Positions 1 through 10,622 of a DNA stretch of 64,000 nucleotides are shown piece after piece (the first letter of the stretch is position 1; every line of letters starts with the position of its first letter). This stretch comes from Podospora pseudoanserina (Eukaryota > Ascomycota > Sordariomycetes > Sordariales > Podosporaceae). The notes under the pieces are model-generated. The model was not told where the DNA came from. It searched no databases and saw only the letters and a program-made list of their open reading frames with translations. The stretch is taken from positions 1,922,001-1,986,000 of the forward strand of contig NC_085920.1 of NCBI RefSeq assembly GCF_035222485.1. Reading direction: 5' to 3'. The translations under genes and the position numbers were made by a program.

Positions 1-171
1 GACTTCGTGTCCATCGTTTCTCAGCGATGTGGCCGCGCTGTCGAGGTTGGCTTGGGAGAAGTCGGAGAGAAAGAGAGTTGTGCGGGCTGAAGAGAGGGCA
101 AGACGGCGAGCAGAAGCAAGACCCATGCCACCGGATCCTATGATTGCTACTACTCTACGAGGGAAAGCCAT
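1..171 (-). CDS. SDR-family oxidoreductase, N-terminal part only (cut by window edge)
   Basis: The minus strand from an ATG at 171 is open to the window edge, giving 57 residues. The start reads MAFPRRVVAIIGSGGMGLA: a beta strand followed by the glycine-rich nucleotide loop G-S-G-G-M-G at residues 12-17. A second strand (TTLFLSDFS) follows about 20 residues later and ends in an acidic residue, as in Rossmann-fold short-chain dehydrogenases, where that residue helps select NAD or NADP. The catalytic Ser/Tyr/Lys would lie outside the window, so the substrate cannot be inferred. Family assignment is fairly safe; the specific function is unknown. Confidence 0.7.
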   Translation of the reverse strand, partial: MAFPRRVVAIIGSGGMGLASARRLALSSARTTLFLSDFSQANLDSAATSLRNDGHEV

Positions 172-1127
172 AATGGGCAGTACCAGGGGAAATAGTGTGT
201 GTGTAAGTCGAATTCAGGGGGTGTTGGGGGTTAGGGTTGTATGTTTGTAGGGTGTTAACTGAGTAGTTCAGCCCTATCTGTTGGTTTCTGGTCAATTATG
301 GGGGTAAGTGGGGTTGAAAAAAGATTATCCTGTACTTGGGCTTCTTCTCAAAGATATAGTTGAGGGACACAACAAGGCTGTTCCGACTTCAATTCGCTGA
401 CTGTACTGTCAGCTGATTCTCGCCGGACCCGAAGTTCTGGACTATATCCTCTCCCGAATTTCCACGGCTCATCAGCAAATTCGGGTCGGCTTGACCGTCG
501 AGACTGCTGGTCTTCAGTCCGAGAGTCCGTGGCCACAGCCCACACTGTTCGCAGGCCACGGAGACAGCAAGCCAATGCCGTTCCGGGCCTAGTAGGACGG
601 AGGAATCACCCCGCTGTCCACCCACTTTCAGTGTCGAATCCGACGTGGCCGCACGCTCAAGAAGCCGCTATGTGGGGCTTGGGATTGAAGGGTATCCGCT
701 TATCAGGAGATTTTTGAGACCTCACGGCTCCACTTTGGACATCACCGGATCTGCTGTCTTGATGAGAAAGGCAAGGTCCGAATGTAAGTGGTCAGGGACT
801 TGGGAGAGATATGGTCGGCGACCAACGGGACTTTTTACCACCACGCTCCTCATGACATGGAAACCTGACGAGTCTTCGTGGTCTTCGTGTTCAGACACTG
901 TCAGCTTTGTGTCCTGACGACCTGCAAGACCTGTGATAAGTGGCCTGTTAAAAGGGGCAATGAGGAGGCTGGAAGCAACACACTTTCAGGAGTTGGTCTA
1001 TCACATTTACGCGACCCGCGTGCATGCAAATCGAAGCACGAACGAGAAGATTCATGTTGTGCTGTTCGCCAGCATTTTCTTCATTACAGGGGTGAATGTC
1101 CTGAAGATGACGTCAGGAACGATGTGA
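172..1127. other. Intergenic, no gene seen
   Basis: Upstream region of the edge SDR gene. Only short overlapping open frames with no recognisable product are present. Nothing repeated or structured stands out until the element at 1133. Confidence 0.5.
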
Positions 1128-1132
1128 GCACT

Positions 1133-1364
1133 CACGTGGGTGACGAAATAACTTGTGCAAATACTTTCAACCTTACTCACTATTCGGCCATCAAACACCA
1201 CCAAAAAGGATATTTTCCTCAAAGAAAGTTTCAAAGCATCTTGATACAGGCTTATGACTGTCTGGGATTTTCTTTGGAATTTTTAATCCAAAGTGTGGTG
1301 GTGAAAACGGTACATGGAGTAGAGGGTCGATATCATTTGTACAAGTTATTTCGTCACCCACGTG
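1133..1364. mobile_element. 232-bp fold-back MITE with 5-bp target-site duplication
   Basis: The two ends are inverted copies. The left end begins CACGTGGGTGACGAAATAAC, and the right end is the reverse complement of the same sequence for about 30 bp with one mismatch. GCACT flanks the element directly on both sides (1128-1132 and 1365-1369), which fits a target-site duplication. Further in, CACCACC...TCAAAGAAA (about 1197-1229) pairs imperfectly with TTTCTTTGG...GTGGTGGTG (about 1269-1304), so nearly the whole element can fold on itself. It has no coding capacity. The transposase family cannot be named from a 5-bp duplication and this terminus alone. Confidence 0.8.
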
Positions 1365-1369
1365 GCACT

Positions 1370-3297
1370 CAGCGCAAGAGCGGATGAAGCTCTATCCCGA
1401 GCTCTGATGCCGGGGAGACGGGGGCTCTTCCCCAGAAAATCTAGGGTCCAGACCAGATCAGCGTGCCATTCTGCACTTCTGACAAGCATTCATGGAAGCG
1501 GATGGCACACAACGGGTTATTTGATGATCGGTTACGGCGGTGAGGGACTCTCTCGTAAAGAGTGCCATCTCCTGTCGATAGATGTTGTGTCCTCACTTTT
1601 GGCTGTCATTATCCAGGTGGTTTTGGCATTCAGATTAAATATTCCACCAGACAGTGACACCAGGATTTGCGTATGACGATATCAACTGCAAAGTCCCAGC
1701 TTTATCAACTACTTGAAACCGTCGGTTGGCAGTCGTGGAACTCTTATCGTTGGCACTCTACCCCGCATCATAGCCAGGAGGGTGATGACGAGGCGGGGTA
1801 GTGAGGCCTGTAACGTAGTGGATGACAGGAAACAAACAAGACGATAATATGATGAACAGGCGATACTACTACCAGGTAAACTTCTCATTGGCCTTTGATG
1901 CTCTCTCAAGAGGCACAACAGAAAAGCTTTGTTTGAGAACCACACGACTCGTGCCAGAAGCTCGGGTGCTCCGGTGAAAAGGCGGAGGGGAGCGCCGAGA
2001 CTGCAAAGAAGCCCAGAAAAGCTGAAAAAGCATGGGCCACATGCCAGATCATACAGTGGGTAGCTTCGTCGTGCTGAAACCGGGAATTTACAGGCTGGGA
2101 AATGCATTGTTGAGCGGATTTTGGCTCGAATTATCGTCTTTCCCTTCTCCAGCCCTATATAGAAAATTCTTCGACACTTTGTTCCCTTTATGAAGCTTGG
2201 GATCTTGGTTTTCCTTGTCCACCCGCCCGTGGCGCCATTGATGATGCCCTTGCTTGTTTCTGGTGACAGTGACGAGGGGACCCTGTCCAGGGCCCGCGCT
2301 AATATCCGGGCGCAAGGCAGATGACGCGCGACACTACGTCATAGCCAAGCTACCTCCCCCCACCTCCGACAAAATGCAGCCATGCGAGATTGAGAACCTG
2401 CTGCGGCATTCTGCCAGGTGACTGGAGTAATTTGACTGGGCTTTCCCATCATCTGGGAGCAACGTGTTCGCCTGTTCTACTCTGCTAGTGTAGCGATTTT
2501 GACAGCTGTGGGCTTTTGTCTCTGATCGCAGCAGCTGGTTTGCTTGGAAGCATTTCCTGCCGTCCTGCCATCCATCCCCCCCCCCCCAACTGGTGCTGTA
2601 CACCTGACAAATCGAACTTTTTCTGCGGCGGACTCTGCCCAGGCAAGCGCGTACCAGTTATCGCTCGCTCTATGATGAAAATGATGATGAAAGCGGGTGC
2701 CTGAGAGAAGAAAGACATTAAGAAAGAGACGGCCCCCATCGATTGGTCGACTTCCACCCCGGTTACATCCCTCAGAAGCCGCAGCCCATCCATTTCTTGG
2801 TTCAGTCTCCGTTGCAGCCACAGTGACCTCAGACCCTCCCACTCCCCCCTCCTACCGATTGCATATCTCCTCGACGATCCCGCCGTCTTGTTCCAGACAA
2901 ACGTCGTCTGGTCTTCATCGTCATTTTTTTTTTTTGAGGGAAACATATCCCCCACCGCACCGCGAGCTCCACTACCCCAAACCTTCCCGTCCTCAACCTT
3001 CAATCTTCCCATCATCACCGCTGCTGCTTCTACACTACATCCCATCGAGAGGAAGATAGATATCAACGAGAAACCGTGAAAACTGCAAGAGTCGACATTT
3101 GGCTGTGGATACCGCCAACTTCCTACCTTAGCGCCTTGAAAGAATAACCTTTTGAGTTTTTCGGCAGGAAAGCCAAGACAGGGTGCTATTGCTGCCCCTC
3201 ACTGACCGCCAAAAGCACATCTCCACCCGAGATCGAGTCGAGGACGATCACCACCAGAACAAAGTAAACAGAGGAAGAACAGCGAACACTCGCGATC
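1370..3297. other. Long upstream region of the kinase gene, no gene seen
   Basis: The part near 2560-3290 is rich in C and CT tracts: a ten-C run at about 2578-2588, a T10 run near 2926, and CCTCCC stretches. This is usual for fungal promoters and 5' leaders. Several short open frames occur, but none resembles a known protein. Upstream ORFs in the leader are possible but unproven. Confidence 0.5.
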
Positions 3298-5618
3298 ATG
3301 TCGACAATACAGCAACTCAAAAACTTCATCCGTCATGGTATGTAGCTTGTCCCCTCTCCGCTGGGCTGTTTTGTGCGCCGCTAGCACCGGGAAGCAGGTG
3401 CTGCAGATCACAGCGTGCGACTGCTACTCAGTGGCTTCGTCCCAAATAACGGAACTCAAAACTGATGTCACCGTCACTGTCACAGGCAAACAAGCTCGAG
3501 CCGCCAATGCTGACGACTCTGCACGCACAAAACATGAGCACTCTCCTCCCCATTCGCAAGCCCATGCGAAGCAGCACAATATGGCGCCAGCAGTTTCGGA
3601 GCCTGTGTACGGAGCGGGTGCCCCACGACAAAACCATGTCGATGCCTATTCGACTGCCGGAGATGCCCAAAACAGAGTGGCCCAGGCCGGCCATGTAGCC
3701 GCGCACCATGTCGAACCAGCCCAGGGTGTCAGCAGCAAGACAAAGAAGAGGGTACCTGACGAAAACATCGCCAAGTTGGTCGCCGAAGAGAATGCCGACA
3801 AGAATAAGCTTCCGAGGTATCAAGGTCTCGAGCGCTGGCAACTTGTTGAAAAGATGGGAGACGGCGCCTTCAGTAACGTATACCGCGCCCGCGACCTGCA
3901 AGGCCAACACGGAGAGGTGGCCATCAAGGTCGTTCGCAAGTTCGAGATGAACAACATGCAGGTACGTGATATAGCCTGATTCCAGCCTCTTCTTCGTTCC
4001 TACCCACGCTTCCCTCTCCTCCTCTCCTATCCTCTCCCTTCATTTCCTTTCCTTTTGTTTTTTCTTTTCCTCCAAGTCCCCCTTACCAACATGCGGGACC
4101 CGTTTTAGAGCAACAAGCATCTCCATCCGGATTTCAAGCCAAAGGCTCCCAAAGCAGCAGAGGTGCGAGAAATTTCTTTTCCTTTGTCCCAAGCGCTGTG
4201 TTTGTATTTGGACTTCCTGTTGCAAGCGCATATGCTCAGTCTCTGTGATCTCAGTGAACTAACCGCCTGCTTAGCGGGCAAACATTCTCAAAGAAGTTCA
4301 GATTATGAAGCAACTCGACCACCCCAATATTGTCAAGTTGATCGACTTTTCCGAGTCCCAGCACTATTACTTTATTATTCTGGAGCTGGCTCCAGGTGGC
4401 GAGCTGTTCCATCAGATCGTTCGCCTGACCTACTTCAGCGAGGAGCTCTCCCGTCATGTTATCGTCCAAGTGGCCAAGGCGCTTGAGCACCTCCACGAAG
4501 AAAAGGGAATCGTTCATCGGTAGGTAGTCTCATGAACTCTTCGTGGCTTGGCAGTCGTTGTTTGTTAACAATCTACCAGTGATATCAAGCCTGAAAATAT
4601 TCTTTTCAGCCCAATCCCGATGGTGCCCTCGAAGCACCCGAAGCCCAAGCAACCGGGCGACGAGGACAAGGTAGACGAGGGAGAGTTCATCAAAGGGGTG
4701 GGTGCTGGAGGTATTGGCCAGATCAAAATCGCAGACTTTGGCCTCTCCAAGATTGTTTGGGATAACCAGACCATGACGCCATGCGGTACTGTTGGTTATA
4801 CCGCTCCCGAAATCGTCAAGGATGAGCGGTACTCAAAGTCAGTTGATATGTGGGCGCTTGGCTGTGTGCTTTACACCATGTTGTGCGGTTTCCCGCCATT
4901 CTACGACGAGAGTATCGAGGTGCTCACCGAGAAGGTTGCCAAGGGGCAATACACTTTCCTCTCCCCTTGGTGGGATGACATTAGCAAGTCGGCCCAGGAT
5001 TTGATCTCACATCTTCTCTGCGTCGATCCCGAGCAGCGATACACCATCAAGGAGTTCTTGGCTCATCCCTGGATTCGCGAGTCTGGTCCTACACCACGTG
5101 ACGAGAAGAAGTCGGCCATGTCGTCAGACGGTGTTTTGAGGGCGTTCGATGCCACCAAGCTTGTGGACGGCGACAAGCGCTACGACTTCCGCTCGCCTGC
5201 TGCGGTCAATCTGCGTGAGGTGTTTGACGTTGGATACGCAGTCCACAGACAGGAAGAAGAGGGCAAAAGAAGGAAGCAAATTGGTGGAAAGGCTGGCGTT
5301 GATCGCCTTGCCGAGCTGGATGAAGATGCTGAGATGGAGGAGGCACCTGCAGGCTCGACTCAGCAAATCGAGCAAAGCATGCGCAACACTCAGATTAAGG
5401 ATCACGAGCAGCGCGGGCGCGATCGATCTCGGAAACCCCATCCTCCGCCTGCCGCGGCTGAGCAGAAGGGTTATGGTCAGCATTCGGCTACTGTCGCCGC
5501 CGCCGCAAGACAGCAAGTTCGCGAACGTCAACGACAGAAGGGTGTTTTCGAGTTGAACCTTGATGGAGCTACATTATTGGGACGTCGCGGTGCAAAGCCT
5601 GCGACTCGGGTGGCGTAG
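3298..5618 (+). CDS. RCK2/Srk1-like calcium/calmodulin-type Ser/Thr protein kinase
   Basis: Five exons are read: 3298-3337, 3486-3961, 4109-4162, 4275-4519 and 4580-5618, giving 617 residues. All introns have GT...AG ends and all joins keep frame. The N-terminus MSTIQQLKNFIRHGKQARAA precedes a disordered region. The kinase domain begins with the Gly-rich loop GDGAFSNVY and the lysine of VAIKVV. HRDIKPEN is split by intron 4. The DFG of IADFGLSK, the APE of GYTAPEIV and the subdomain IX motif SVDMWALGCVLY follow. A charged insertion of about 40 residues sits between HRDIKPEN and DFG, as in RCK2/Srk1 kinases, which act downstream of the Hog1/Sty1 stress MAP kinase (family knowledge). The frame stops at UAG 5616-5618, but coding-like sequence continues in the same frame (next entry). 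Confidence 0.9.
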
Positions 5619-5828
5619 AGAGCTCCGGATCACGAGGATGTCCGCGGGGAGGATAGGTTGCAGACAGGCGACGGCAGCGTCAGCCCTTCTGTGCGGCCAG
5701 AGGAACTTCCAACACCAATGTTGGAGGTGCCACCAGAGGTTGAGTTCTCTGCTAATGACCTCAAGGCCTTGGCAGAGACTGTCAGCATCAATGTGAGGGA
5801 TGGCAGCGAAGGCAATTCGAGGGAGTAA
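5619..5828 (+). other. In-frame coding-like extension behind the kinase stop codon
   Basis: After the TAG at 5616-5618 the same frame runs open for 69 codons and ends at TAA 5826-5828. The translation is acidic, Pro- and Ser-containing, and ends with VEFSANDLKALAETVSINV and a short charged tail. It looks like a genuine kinase C-terminus rather than a UTR. No intron that would remove the TAG is evident; GTGGCG at the site is a poor donor with no matching acceptor close by. Either the stop is bypassed, or this allele has lost its last 69 residues. A CAG-to-TAG change would be the simplest origin (inference). Confidence 0.6.
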
Positions 5829-6608
5829 CATGGGTTATGGAGTTATGCGTCGGTGGGACTGGAAGTGGTGCATTTCTGGGAAAGCGTGTGACGGGTAGAC
5901 ACTCTAGGAGGACATGGGCTTCAAGTACAGCCCGGGTGCTCTCTTCTCTGCATCAATTTCTTCTTTTTTTCAGGCAGTGCATTGCGGTTTCGGTGTAGTG
6001 TAAAGGTACCCTATATGAGAGATATCATGGGCGGTGTTAGCGGCAATCGTTCTTAGTTTACTGTCAATACTTCAAAACTTACTGGATCATTTTGTTGTGA
6101 CACATGATGAGCTCTCCGTTCAATGACCGCCACATGGCTTCTTGGAGTTCCGAGTGTGGTACCCCAGATCTCTTGTCTCGGACAGTCCTCAATATCGATC
6201 AAAGGGGGTTTTACCCGAAACCATGTCTCATTTGGATCCATGGCAGTAGAACAATGGCTGGATGCAGGGATTCACATGTTAATGGAACACCATTCCGTTC
6301 CTGTGCCCTCTCGTCTTCCATTTGGGAGAATTTCATGCTCTAAATACCTTGGTCCATTCCACGAAAGTGAAACGAAATTGTCACTACTGCCTCTCAACAA
6401 CCCTGAAATCCTTACTGTGAAACGTTGACAGGCGACAATCGACTGGCGATTCCAGTCAGAACTCCTTCGTGGATGTGCATTTGTAGAGGTTCTTTCATGT
6501 ATATATCTTCTTGGGGATCTTCTCCTGTCGAGAACTGTCTAACCAGATCCCCACCGTTTCTTTACTCGTCTCCAGCTTACACCTACTTCCTGATCACTCA
6601 CCGTTGCC
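5829..6608. other. Intergenic between kinase and Ser/Thr-rich gene
   Basis: Kinase 3' region followed by the promoter of the next gene. No gene is seen. A T-rich tract lies at about 5965-5972. Confidence 0.5.
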
Positions 6609-8498
6609 ATGGCTGACTTAACCAACACCTTCCCAGCCTTCTCCCTCGCCGGGGTTGCCAATGCAAGTGGCTACTGCAGTCTCGCTCTGGCAGAGGCGGT
6701 ACTAGGATGCGGGACCCTTGATATAGATCTGGGGGGCAGCTCGTTCAGGGCTGATATTCTGCCTGACAGAATCATCATCTCTGCTACTGAACCGCTCGAG
6801 GAGGATGCTTTTCGTGCAGAGGGTAGCTCCACCACCGAGACTACCGAGACGACAAGCAGTGCGACAGGCGTTTCTTCTTTGGTATACCGATTGGCACGAC
6901 CAGCTGGTCCGGGTGGGCTGTTGTGGGCGCTTGACCTGCAGCAGGCCTCTACGTCGACGATTCGATCGACTGTGACATCTACCCGGACGAGCACGAGGAC
7001 TTCGAAGTCGACTTCTACTTCTACCTCGACTAGGACTTCGACCAGGCCGACGACTTCGACTTTGACGGTTAGGGCTACTTCGACATCTACTGCCAGGTCT
7101 ACATCTATTTCTGCCGCTAGGTCCGCCGCAATTAGATCTACTTCAACATCAATCTCGAGGTCCACTTCCACCTCGACATCACGATCTACCTTGACACCAA
7201 GGCCATCCACCACGTCAACGTCTATTCCAACTGTCAGGTCAGCGTCTACTTCGACCGTGAGGCCAACCACAACCATCAGATCAACTTCGACCCCGACAAG
7301 AACCTCGACCAGGACCTCCACGTCCACCTCGACATCCACCGTAACTCGGAGATTCCCCTTTCTGACAATCGGCAGAAGTGCCGCTTCGTCAACCGTTGCA
7401 CCCACAGCCATCACCGGCCCCAATTTCCCTGGCGCCCCTCGCTTCCCTCCAGGAAGAACACTCCATACCTCGTCCTCCTCCTCTTCTCCTGCAACCGTCC
7501 CCGTAACACCGCCCGTCTCCCCAACACGACTCCCCGCTCAAGATCTCCTATCCCTCCACGGGGTCCTCAACACCATCCTCGGCCGACGCTCCTACCGCGC
7601 CAAGGGACAAGACAAAGACAAACCCGAGCTCAACACCCCCAAAGGCAGCAGCAACCTCCCCGGCCCCATCTCTCCTGCCACTCAGGCCGAGGGCGACCAG
7701 CCCGATCTGGCCAACAATGCCACCGAACTCATCTCCTCGTCTTTGCCCCCGGCCTGGCGTGTCCAAGCTCCTCGACATCAACATCGACTTGTCGCGCATC
7801 AACATCGATCTTGACGTTTATCTCGGCATTCTTGGCGGTTCGGCTTCTTCGTCTGGTGGTGGTGGTCTTGTCTCTGGTTTGCTTGATGGGATTCTCGGTC
7901 GGCGGGAACTGAAGGCAAAGGCTGAGGAGAAGGCTGGGGAGGCGAGGGAAAGGGCTGAGGAGCTCAGGGACCGTCTCAGGGCTGATGCTCGGGAGAAAAA
8001 AGGAGCGGGTGTTGGAGAAGACGTATGAGGTTAGGTGTGGTGCTGTTCTTGCTGTTCCCACTGCTGTCTCGTCAGCTGCCTCCTTCGGCAACAAGCACCG
8101 GGGCTGCTCCTCCTCCTCGTCCTGCCAAGGGTAATAACCGGCTGAGTCGGCCTGAGCTGCCAGCGGGGCAGGTCACTGAGACGGCTGTTACTGTTGAGGA
8201 GGTCAGTGAGGAGGTTGTGGCGGAGGAGTGTATTCTGACGTGTGAGCGGGCGTCGGTGAAGGCGAGTGTCGAGGCTGGGGAAGTGAGGGGGTGTCTTGGG
8301 GTTACGGTGAGGAGGAGGGCGGGGGTGGATAATTGTGTGTATTTTGTTGGTGGGGTGGAGGTGGTGGATTTGGACGTTGCGTTGTTGATTGAGGAGGAGG
8401 TTCAGGGTGGTAAGTTGGGTGAGGAGGTGGACGAGGACGAGAACGAGGATCTGAGGAGCGACTCTTTTGTTCCTGTTGGGAGGGTTAGGAGGGAGTAG
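6609..8498 (+). CDS. Ser/Thr-rich low-complexity protein of unknown function, with internal repeat and one frame change
   Basis: The start ATG at 6609 sits in a strong context (GCCATGG). The first frame gives MADLTNTFPAFSLAGVANAS and then about 130 residues of Thr-Ser-Arg repeats (6950-7350). GVLNTILGRRSYRAK follows at 7560-7604. Near 7745-7770 the coding signal moves one frame, with no convincing intron, and continues as LLDINIDLSRINIDLDVYLG, GLLDGILGRRELKAK (7876-7920) and a charged helical stretch. A 53-nt intron (8023-8075, GTATGA...CAG) then joins in phase to LPPSATSTG and an acidic C-terminus ending at 8498. The family is not recognised. The antisense frame over the repeats is open and Val/Asp-rich, but the exon and repeat evidence favours plus. 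The frame change near the C5 run at about 7744 may be real or an assembly error. Confidence 0.5.
7560..7920 (+). repeat. Two diverged copies of a 15-residue motif (7560-7604 and 7876-7920)
   Basis: The translations GVLNTILGRRSYRAK and GLLDGILGRRELKAK match at 9 of 15 residues. They lie in the two successive frames of the Ser/Thr-rich gene, which supports both frames being coding. Lys/Glu/Asp-rich charged stretches follow both copies. Confidence 0.6.
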
Positions 8499-9512
8499 GA
8501 TTTCTTTATGATGAGGTGGGCGATGTGAAGATATCTCTGTTTTGGGTCGATTTTTCCTATGTTGAAGTAATTGAAGGAGGCTTTGTTTTGGGAGTCTTTG
8601 GGTTTGGAAATGCAAAGGGTAATGGATAGGTTGAATAACGATATCATTAGCATCTTTGTCGTTGAGACCTGTGGAGCCATGTTGCAGTTGCCCCTGTCGA
8701 GCATGGAACCGAAGAAATCAGGGTCCAGGGATCTGACTATTTGGGCATGGATCACCACAATCTGCAACTACAACAAGGCAAACGACATAATTTTGGGCAG
8801 ATCAAGGAAAATTCCATGTTTTCTGCTTGGAATCTCGTGTTTGGAGGCAACATATACCTAAGAGATTGCCAACAGTCTTTGCACTTCTTGTTACCCTTAC
8901 ATCGAATTGAACGTTGGTCCTAAGAGATATATTCAATCCGGATACCTTTTAGGCTAGCAACGGCGCTGTTGGACTTGGCTGCATGCATGCTAGAGCCAAC
9001 GGTCTGGGTGACGACATAATTGCCAGCGGCCACGGGAGTCAGGCATGGCTTTATGAGTTATTCAGTCCATACCAGGCTTATGACATCTGGTTTGACTCTC
9101 TTCAGCTTCAGGTCTGTCTTCATGGCATCTGCAAGGTACCAGCTCAATCATTATCTTGAGGAGTCGTTCCTTCTCAGATATTCAACCTCGGCTCCACAGC
9201 CTCCCGAGACACCGTTCCAGTCCCCCAGTTTGGGAAGGACAGAGTTTCCGCTACTTCTCTTAGCCTCCTGCGGAACGAAGCTTAATACAAGGGATCAGAC
9301 ACACGCCAGAAAAGAAAAAAAAGGAAAGATCCAACACCAACCACCACGACGCTCACACCGCGGGGAAACAAACTTGATCTATTCCCAGCTCAGCAAATCC
9401 CTTGCCTTTCGTCCGAGAGCCTGCTCCTCCGTTCCATCATTCATCAACTCATCGCCCCGAGCCGGTCTCCTATTCATCACACCATAAACACTCTCGGCGA
9501 ACAACCATAAAA
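8499..9512. other. Intergenic, no gene seen
   Basis: Between the Ser/Thr-rich gene and the small secreted protein gene. Only short open frames without recognisable features occur. The last 200 bases are CA- and A-rich, consistent with a promoter and leader. Confidence 0.45.
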
Positions 9513-9806
9513 ATGAAGCCACAAACCCTCCTCTCAACCCTCCTCTTCACAACCACAGCCACATCCACGACCCTCACCCTGAATGAAGACGGCAACTTTC
9601 CCGAAATCTGCACACAAACCTGCCGGAAAGCGCTCCACCTCGCCAACGCGGTACAGGGCTGGGGGAGAAGACTGTGCGCGCCAGGGTCTGACTTTATGAG
9701 CTACAAATTCGAGTGCTGGGTTTGTATCGCCATCAGCGGTGGGGGGACCACGAGGGGGACCGAGTTTGAGGATGTGGGGAGGATGTGTGTGGAATATATG
9801 CCGTGA
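9513..9806 (+). CDS. Small secreted cysteine-rich protein, effector-like
   Basis: A single exon of 97 residues. It begins with a probable signal peptide, MKPQTLLSTLLFTTTATS, giving a cleavage site near residues 18-22. The mature part has six cysteines, at residues 33, 37, 55, 68, 71 and 92, enough for three disulfides. The ATG at 9513 was chosen because upstream in-frame codons lack a signal peptide and the context CATAAAAATGAAG is A-rich, as expected. No family was recognised. Size, secretion signal and cysteine number fit fungal effector or antimicrobial-type proteins, but this is inference only. Confidence 0.6.
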   Translation: MKPQTLLSTLLFTTTATSTTLTLNEDGNFPEICTQTCRKALHLANAVQGWGRRLCAPGSDFMSYKFECWVCIAISGGGTTRGTEFEDVGRMCVEYMP

Positions 9807-10622
9807 GGGTGGATTTGCTTGCTGTTGTGGGGAAAGAGGAATAATGAAATGGTGGCTTGGGATTGATTGGGCTTGGGAGAGGGGGGGTAATTAATGATGG
9901 ATGGGGTGGGACGGAACACAACTTTGCTGGAACCAAGGATGGGTGGGGGTTGGATTGCTAATATCAGAGTGAATGGGGTGGAATAACTTGGTCGTTTGTC
10001 ACACATTACAGGAGGATATGTTATTAGACATGATCGAATTGAAAGGGTTGTAGTGGCAAGAGAGGCACACGGATAGCATGGCTCATATACACTAACAATG
10101 ATGAGGGGGCGTATGTGATAGCTGAGCGAAACCTAGAAGACAGGAGCAAGATTAAGTGCGCATATGATCCAGATACAGGGTTTACATGGCATCAGACATA
10201 TTAGCGTTGAATGGGTGGCGGTAGAGCTGAATAAATAATCCATTATAGGCCGTTAAAGATGAGACAACCTTTACTGAGCCCCCTGCTTATCTGACGAAGG
10301 CACAACCTCCCCCCACCTCCCCCTTATATAGATTTCTACTCTACTCCGAAGGGCAGTTTTTAAGGGTTGAAAAATATTTAATATACCTTAAAAGATTGTT
10401 GAAAGACCTTGAATGATAATTCAAAAGCCTTTAGAGAAGCTAAGAGGCCTTAAAAGATTACTTGAAGGCACAGCCATGCATCCAGAAAGAACAAAAGGAC
10501 GTGTATTAACTGGTGAAAGTACAACTGTCGCTAAAATTAAACTTCGCTATGTACCTAATCCATCCGAGTACACCTGCTGGCCTCCCTTCAAAGTCTACCG
10601 CCCGTCAAGCCACACACAACTC
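9807..10622. other. AT-rich intergenic stretch
   Basis: From about 10000 the sequence becomes AT-rich. The words CCTTAAAAGATT and GAAAGACCTTGAA recur at 10386-10475. This could be the degraded remains of a repeat, but no element ends are visible. A 76-codon open frame at 10413-10643 has no recognisable product. Confidence 0.4.

Noticed and set aside
6671-7423. 250-codon minus-strand open frame rich in Val, Asp and Glu
   Set aside because: It is the mirror of the Thr/Ser/Arg repeat codons. The plus strand has a strong start context, a plausible intron and repeated motifs, so plus is preferred.
10386-10475. Recurring CCTTAAAAGATT words as a possible CRISPR-like or tandem repeat
   Set aside because: Copies are irregular in length and spacing; more likely AT-rich decayed sequence. 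CRISPR arrays are not expected in a fungal nuclear genome.
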